The notes under the pieces were generated by a model, which did not search any database, had not been told where the DNA came from, and saw only the letters and a list, made by a program, of their open reading frames with translations. A program made the translations under genes and the position numbers. A stretch of DNA of 8,331 nucleotides from Lachnospiraceae bacterium UBA3645 (GTDB lineage: Bacteria > Bacillota > Clostridia > Lachnospirales > Lachnospiraceae), in NCBI GenBank assembly GCA_002373555.1, contig DFKM01000095.1, positions 1 through 8,331 on the forward strand, read 5' to 3'. Shown here piece by piece: positions 4,660-8,331 of this stretch (the first letter of the stretch is position 1; each line of letters starts with the position of its first letter).

Positions 4660-5558
4660 TGAATCCGAATTTAAACAGATTAAGACGAAGCATGATGTTC
4701 CTGAATGCGCAGAAGCCCAGCCTGATCAAGGATCCCTATATCTACAAGCCGGATTCGATCATGCTCGACCTGGAAGATGCTGTAGCAGAGAACCAGAAGG
4801 ATGCTGCACGTTATTCCCTGTATCATGCTCTTAAAGAGATCGATTACCGCGGTGTTGAGAGAGTTGTCCGTATCAATGGTCTGGAGACCGCACACTGGAA
4901 AGAGGACGTCCGCGTCTGCGTAGCCGGCCGCTGCGATTCCATCCGTATCTCCAAGACTGAGTCCGCAGCCGATGTTCTGGCTGTCGAGGCGGAGATGAGA
5001 AAAGCTGAGGAAGAGTTCGGCGTAGAGCACGGCTCCATCCTGATCATGGCTGCACTGGAGTCCACCAAGGGCGTTCTGGCTGCACGTGAGATCTGCGAAG
5101 CTTCCCCGCTGCTGTTCGGTATCGCTCTTTCCGGCGGTGACTATACCAAGGATCTGCAGACCTCCATTTCCGGTACTGGCGTTGAGTTCGCATGGGCCCG
5201 CGGCTACATGGTCAATGCTGCAAGATGTGCCGGCAAGCAGGTATTCGATACCGTATTCACGAACCTGGATGATATGGAAGGCTTCCGCAAGGAGACCGAG
5301 ATGATCAAGACCATGGGCTTTGACGGCAAGTCTATCGTCAATCCTCGTCAGATCGCTGTCTGCCATGAAGTATTCACTCCTACAGAGAAAGAGATCATCA
5401 AGGCTGAGAAGATCGTTAAGGAAGTTGACGAGAAGAAGGCTATGGGTATCGGCGTATTTACCGTAGACGGCAAGATGATCGATATTGCTTTCTATCCCGG
5501 AGCAAAGAGAACTATCGAGCTGGCAAAGGCTGCCGGCGTATATGAGGGGGATCTGTAA
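4659..5558 (+). CDS. citE: Citrate lyase beta subunit (citryl-ACP lyase), CitE
   Basis: The 299-residue protein belongs to the HpcH/HpaI aldolase (TIM-barrel) superfamily. It cleaves citryl-ACP to acetyl-ACP and oxaloacetate (EC 4.1.3.34) using Mg2+. Matches include DSIMLDLEDAV (32-42), RING with Arg71, AALEST with Glu134, GGDY with Asp161 (the Glu/Asp pair expected to bind metal), and FDGKSIVNPRQI (221-232). Family length is about 290-300. I chose the ATG at 4659, not the in-frame ATG at 4638. The later start has GGAGGTG 10 nt upstream, overlaps the citD stop as TAATG, and gives a normal N-terminus. The segment normally reading RSM(L/F)FVPG reads RSMMFLNAQKP here, so the usual Pro-Gly is lost, and the GAED motif reads SGGD. 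This marks a divergent CitE clade; citramalyl-ACP lyase activity is an alternative. Confidence 0.92.
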   Translation: MNPNLNRLRRSMMFLNAQKPSLIKDPYIYKPDSIMLDLEDAVAENQKDAARYSLYHALKEIDYRGVERVVRINGLETAHWKEDVRVCVAGRCDSIRISKTESAADVLAVEAEMRKAEEEFGVEHGSILIMAALESTKGVLAAREICEASPLLFGIALSGGDYTKDLQTSISGTGVEFAWARGYMVNAARCAGKQVFDTVFTNLDDMEGFRKETEMIKTMGFDGKSIVNPRQIAVCHEVFTPTEKEIIKAEKIVKEVDEKKAMGIGVFTVDGKMIDIAFYPGAKRTIELAKAAGVYEGDL

Positions 5559-5560
5559 TC

Positions 5561-7123
5561 ATGATTAATGCTGTTGGAAGAGATATACCGGAAGAAATTA
5601 TCAAAGCTACAGGCATGCAGCCGTTCGCCGGCGCATATGCCCGTCACAATATGACCTACAAGAAGGACGCTCCCGTTGTCCGTGCGGTCATCGATCCCAA
5701 GGAAGACAAGATGCTTCCCTCCATCAAGGATGCGCTCGTAAAGTGCGGCATCAAGGATGGCATGACCCTTTCCTTCCACCATCACTTCCGTGAGGGTGAC
5801 TATGTTGTCAACATGGTTATGGAAGAAGTCCACAAGATGGGCATCAAGGACATCACCATCTGCGCCAGCTCCCTGGGTAAGGCACACAATCCGCTGCTTC
5901 CCATGATCGAAGACGGAACCATCACCAACATCCAGTCTTCAGGTGTCCGCGGCAAGATCGGTGAAGCCATCTCCACCGGCAAGCTGAAAGGCCTTGCGAT
6001 CATGCGTTCCCACGGCGGCCGTGTCCGCGCCATCGAGTCCGGTGATGTACATATCGACATCGCTTTCATCGGTGCTCCTACCTGCGATAAGTACGGCAAC
6101 ATGAGAGCCAACGGCGGAAAGAGCGACTGCGGCGTTCTGTCCTACGCTTATGTAGATGCACAGTATGCTGACAAGGTCGTTGCTGTTACCGATACGCTGG
6201 TACCTTATCCGAACCTTCCCTGCTCCATCTCCCAGGTCAATGTTGACTATGTCGTGGAAGTAGACGAGATCGGAAATCCTGCCAAGATCGCTACCGGTGC
6301 TGCAAAGCCTACCACCGATGTTCGTAAGATCATGATGGCTGACTACTGCACACAGTTCGTTATCAATACACCTTACTTCAAGAACGGTTTCTCCTATCAG
6401 ACAGGTGTCGGCGGAGCTTCCATCGCTTCCACCATCTCCCTCGGAAAGATCATGAAGGAGAGAGGCATCAAGATGGGTCTTGGACTTGGCGGTATCGCAG
6501 GACCTATGTGCAAGCTGCTTGAGGAAGGCCTGATCGAGAAACTTGTGGATACACAGGATTTCGACCTGACCGCGATCGAGTCTGTTGCACACAATCCGAA
6601 CCACTTCGAGATCACCGGCTCCGAGTATGCAAACCCGATGAACAAGGGTGCTTATGTCAACCAGCTTGATTTCGTTATCCTTGCTTCCCTTGAGGTAGAC
6701 GTGAACTTCAACTGCAACGTTGTTGTCGGTTCTGACGGCATGATCACCGGCGCACAGGGCGGACATCCCGACACTGCTGCCGGCGCAAAGTGCACGATCG
6801 TTATCGCGCCGCTGCTGCAGGGACGTATCCCGGCAATCTGCGACGAGTGCACCGCCATCACCACACCCGGTGAGACCGTTGACGTTGTCATCACTGATTA
6901 CGGTATCGCGATCAACCCCAGAAGACAGGATCTCATTGAGTGCATGAAGGGCACCAAGCTTCCGATCTGCACTATCGAAGAGCTTCGCGATCTGGCTTAC
7001 TCCATCGTCGGAAAGCCCGATCCGGTCAAGTTCGGCGACAGAGTTGTCGGTGTTATCGAATCCCGTGACGGCACGATCATCGACGTTGTCCGCCAGATCA
7101 AGGATTACGAGTGGGATGATTAA
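5561..7123 (+). CDS. citF: Citrate lyase alpha subunit (citrate:acetyl-ACP transferase), CitF
   Basis: The 520-residue protein is slightly longer than E. coli CitF (510). It is a family I CoA-transferase-fold enzyme (EC 2.8.3.10) that exchanges acetyl for citryl on the CitD prosthetic group. Typical segments are SFHHHFREGDYV (71-82), IMRSHGGRVRAIESG (147-161), IDIAFIGAPTCDKYGN (165-180), YQTGVGGASIAS (279-290) and GAQGGHPDTAAGA (397-409). The sequence is conserved end to end with no sign of frameshift or truncation. ATG 5561 follows the citE stop by two bases, with GAGGGGG as ribosome site. The gene ends 17 nt before a strong terminator, so the operon stops here. Neither citX/citG for prosthetic-group synthesis nor citC for acetylation follows. 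The same architecture serves citramalate lyase alpha subunits. Confidence 0.95.
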   Translation: MINAVGRDIPEEIIKATGMQPFAGAYARHNMTYKKDAPVVRAVIDPKEDKMLPSIKDALVKCGIKDGMTLSFHHHFREGDYVVNMVMEEVHKMGIKDITICASSLGKAHNPLLPMIEDGTITNIQSSGVRGKIGEAISTGKLKGLAIMRSHGGRVRAIESGDVHIDIAFIGAPTCDKYGNMRANGGKSDCGVLSYAYVDAQYADKVVAVTDTLVPYPNLPCSISQVNVDYVVEVDEIGNPAKIATGAAKPTTDVRKIMMADYCTQFVINTPYFKNGFSYQTGVGGASIASTISLGKIMKERGIKMGLGLGGIAGPMCKLLEEGLIEKLVDTQDFDLTAIESVAHNPNHFEITGSEYANPMNKGAYVNQLDFVILASLEVDVNFNCNVVVGSDGMITGAQGGHPDTAAGAKCTIVIAPLLQGRIPAICDECTAITTPGETVDVVITDYGIAINPRRQDLIECMKGTKLPICTIEELRDLAYSIVGKPDPVKFGDRVVGVIESRDGTIIDVVRQIKDYEWDD

Positions 7124-7140
7124 TTTATAAGGATCATACG

Positions 7141-7172
7141 AAGACCCGCGGCGCATGCCGCGGGTCTTTTTT
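7141..7172 (+). terminator. Intrinsic terminator of citDEF
   Basis: AAGACCCGCGGC (7141-7152), loop GCAT, GCCGCGGGTCTT (7157-7168) form a perfect 12-bp GC-rich stem, and the T-run extends to 7172. The other strand lacks a T-run, so it is mainly one-directional. Confidence 0.95.
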
Positions 7173-7175
7173 GCG

Positions 7176-7248
7176 GTAACCCATGGGGACAGGCACCGCG
7201 GGTTACGCGTAAAAAAAGTAACCCACGGTGCCTGTCCCCATGGGTTAC
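7176..7248. repeat. 73-bp nested palindrome, REP-like GGGGACAGGCACC element
   Basis: The arms 7176-7206 and 7218-7248 are 31 bp each and reverse complements with a single difference (C7199 against A7225). An 11-nt centre (GCGT and seven A) separates them. Each arm is itself bounded by GTAACCC and GGGTTAC, so it can fold alone, with GGGGACAGGCACC in its centre. I recall similar GGGGACAGGCACC/GGTGCCTGTCCCC elements dispersed in clostridial genomes, sometimes near REP-associated tyrosine transposases. That identity is inference from memory. No clear target-site duplication is visible. Confidence 0.8.
7211..7248 (-). terminator. Intrinsic terminator of the VanW-family gene, formed by one palindrome arm
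   Basis: Read on the minus strand, GTAACCCATGG (7248-7238), loop GGACAGGCA, CCGTGGGTTAC (7228-7218) form an 11-bp stem with one G-U pair, followed directly by seven T residues (7217-7211). It begins 9 nt after the TAG of the VanW-family gene. If the whole 31-bp arms paired instead, the T-run would sit in the loop, so the two folds compete. Confidence 0.65.
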
Positions 7249-7257
7249 TCTGATTCG

Positions 7258-8331
7258 CTATCGTGTTCCGTAAGTGATCGTCACTGCGGAAGCCATGTAA
7301 TAATCCGTGTGCATCAGGATCCTGTCGGATTCCTGGCCGTCCGTATAAACGACCTTCGTGAGCGTTGCCGTGACCTCCGGTCTTCTGGTACCGGAAACAT
7401 CGGTCTTGCCTTTCTTCAGCTCATCCGAATACTTGACTTTCTTTTCTTTCGGCCATTTCTCAGAGAGTGTCTTTGCTTCGAATTCGATCGTCCGGTTCGC
7501 CGGGCGGTATTCCACGCCGTAGATCTTGAAGGTCAGATAGTCGCCGTCCGCGCTGCCGTAAATGTAGACCGGATATTCCAGGTTGTTCTTAAAGACCAGA
7601 TCCTTGGAGTTGTCGGCGATCGCCGCATCCGTTCCCCAGTCGACGTAGGTGACGACCATGGAGTGGGGATGCCGCTCGACGATCTCAAGCTCCGCCCGGA
7701 TCAGCGCATTGTACAGGGTTGTCGAAACCTGGCAGATGCCGCCGCCGAGCGCCTGCTCGGATTCGCCGGAAGAGTACTGTGCGGCCAGCTCGTAGCCGTT
7801 CTCTTCGGTCCTCGGGCGGATCGTCTCGCTGACGGAAAGCGTTTCGCCGGGAAGGACCACGGTGCCGTTCAGATAACCGACGGCAACGGAGATGTTCGTC
7901 TTTCTGCCGTCTTTGCTGCTGGAATAATCTGTTGTAAAGGAACCGAGCTCATCCTTGATGGAGAGCAGAACATCTTCGGTGACCTTCGGCTTGTCTTCCT
8001 GGGTCAGGACCTCCACATGCATGGAGTCCGAAAGATTGTCCGCAAGCTGTTCGGTGATCAGCTTGACCGTCTCGTCCAGGTTGGTGACCACACCGTCAGA
8101 GCCCTGTTCGGAGATCTTGAAGGTGCCGTCCTCCTGCAGCTCGATCGAAGCGTTCTTCGCAGGATTGTCATGGGATGCGACCGCAGACCGCAGTTTGTCT
8201 TTGATGATTTCGGGCTCGAACTGACGGGGGACATTCAGATAGATGCTGCCGTCCGCGAGATCCGTGCGGTCTTTGAAGCGGTGGATGATGTTTCCCGATA
8301 CGCCGAGAGACATCGCCTGCCGGACGGTCGC
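7258..8331 (-). CDS. VanW-family protein with C-terminal G5-like domain, partial (N-terminus off the right edge)
   Basis: The frame is open from the window edge to TAG at 7258-7260, giving 357 residues. The ATG at 8313 is internal, because six in-frame codons (ATVRQA) precede it and continue a domain. Numbering from the first visible codon, residues 1 to about 110 resemble the end of the putative peptidoglycan-binding domain 4 (QAMSLGVSGNI at 5-15). Residues 127-258 are the VanW domain: VLPGETLSVSETIRPRTEENGY, then GGGICQVSTTLYNAL near 196-210 and EIVERHPHS. Residues about 280-357 have the spacing of a G5 domain. Such proteins are normally anchored by an N-terminal membrane helix and sit at the cell wall. 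Despite the name, VanW is not shown to confer vancomycin resistance. It converges on citDEF and is probably unrelated to it. Confidence 0.88.
   Translation of the reverse strand, partial: ATVRQAMSLGVSGNIIHRFKDRTDLADGSIYLNVPRQFEPEIIKDKLRSAVASHDNPAKNASIELQEDGTFKISEQGSDGVVTNLDETVKLITEQLADNLSDSMHVEVLTQEDKPKVTEDVLLSIKDELGSFTTDYSSSKDGRKTNISVAVGYLNGTVVLPGETLSVSETIRPRTEENGYELAAQYSSGESEQALGGGICQVSTTLYNALIRAELEIVERHPHSMVVTYVDWGTDAAIADNSKDLVFKNNLEYPVYIYGSADGDYLTFKIYGVEYRPANRTIEFEAKTLSEKWPKEKKVKYSDELKKGKTDVSGTRRPEVTATLTKVVYTDGQESDRILMHTDYYMASAVTITYGTR

Noticed and set aside
5939..7156. Long minus-strand open frame opposite citF (405 codons)
   Set aside because: It is antisense to a fully conserved citF, resembles no family, and arises from codon bias in a highly biased gene. 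The same applies to the antisense frame at 4680-5366.
7176..7248. CRISPR repeats or insertion-sequence ends
   Set aside because: There are only two inverted arms, no regularly spaced direct repeats, no transposase and no visible target-site duplication.
7258..8331. Vancomycin-resistance determinant
   Set aside because: The VanW domain is widespread in wall-associated proteins. No VanHAX-type ligase, dehydrogenase or dipeptidase is present.

Overview
The window looks like chromosomal DNA of an anaerobic, low-to-mid GC Firmicute, most likely class Clostridia (Lachnospiraceae-like). The reasons are purine-rich AGGAGG-type ribosome binding sites, sigma70 promoters close to consensus, T-tailed hairpin terminators, a VanW/G5 wall-associated protein, citrate-lyase genes, and a GGGGACAGGCACC palindrome of a kind I associate with Clostridia. 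This is judged from sequence features alone.

Region 1 (1-2268, minus strand) is an operon read right to left. It encodes a 30-residue single-span membrane peptide (2104-2196), a PutP-like sodium:solute symporter (628-2091) and a BPL_N-type glutamine-amidotransferase-like protein (1-626, running off the left edge). The genes are 12 nt and 1 nt apart, so translational coupling is likely. The promoter has a 19-bp spacer and an imperfect dyad between -35 and -10, the usual architecture of a MerR-activated promoter.

Region 2 (2320-3655, plus strand) is the divergent gene. It encodes a 410-residue regulator with a MerR helix-turn-helix, a coiled coil, a four-cysteine Trm112-like zinc ribbon and a domain resembling a methyltransferase that has lost its glycine-rich SAM loop. 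It probably controls the symporter operon across the shared 226-bp intergenic region.

Region 3 (3656-4341) has no substantial protein gene but is full of signals. There is a near-consensus promoter (3798-3826) and a transcript of about 235 nt ending in a 13-bp terminator hairpin (4021-4068). After that come a second hairpin and terminator (4138-4212) and the cit promoter (4248-4276), whose start site abuts a perfect 10-6-10 palindrome (4288-4313). The 235-nt unit is either an unrecognised structured RNA or a tiny leader-peptide unit.

Region 4 (4342-7172) is citDEF: acyl carrier protein, lyase and acyl-transferase subunits of citrate lyase (or the related citramalate lyase), closed by a strong terminator. 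The maturation genes citC, citX and citG are absent from the window, so the complex must be activated by genes elsewhere. CitE has an altered N-terminal motif.

Region 5 (7176-8331) holds a 73-bp nested palindrome and a convergent VanW-family gene cut by the right edge. One arm of the palindrome followed by seven T residues also forms an intrinsic terminator for the VanW gene.

The most promising leads for something undescribed are the MerR/zinc-ribbon/pseudo-methyltransferase regulator with its three-gene transporter operon, and the autonomous RNA unit at 3833-4068.
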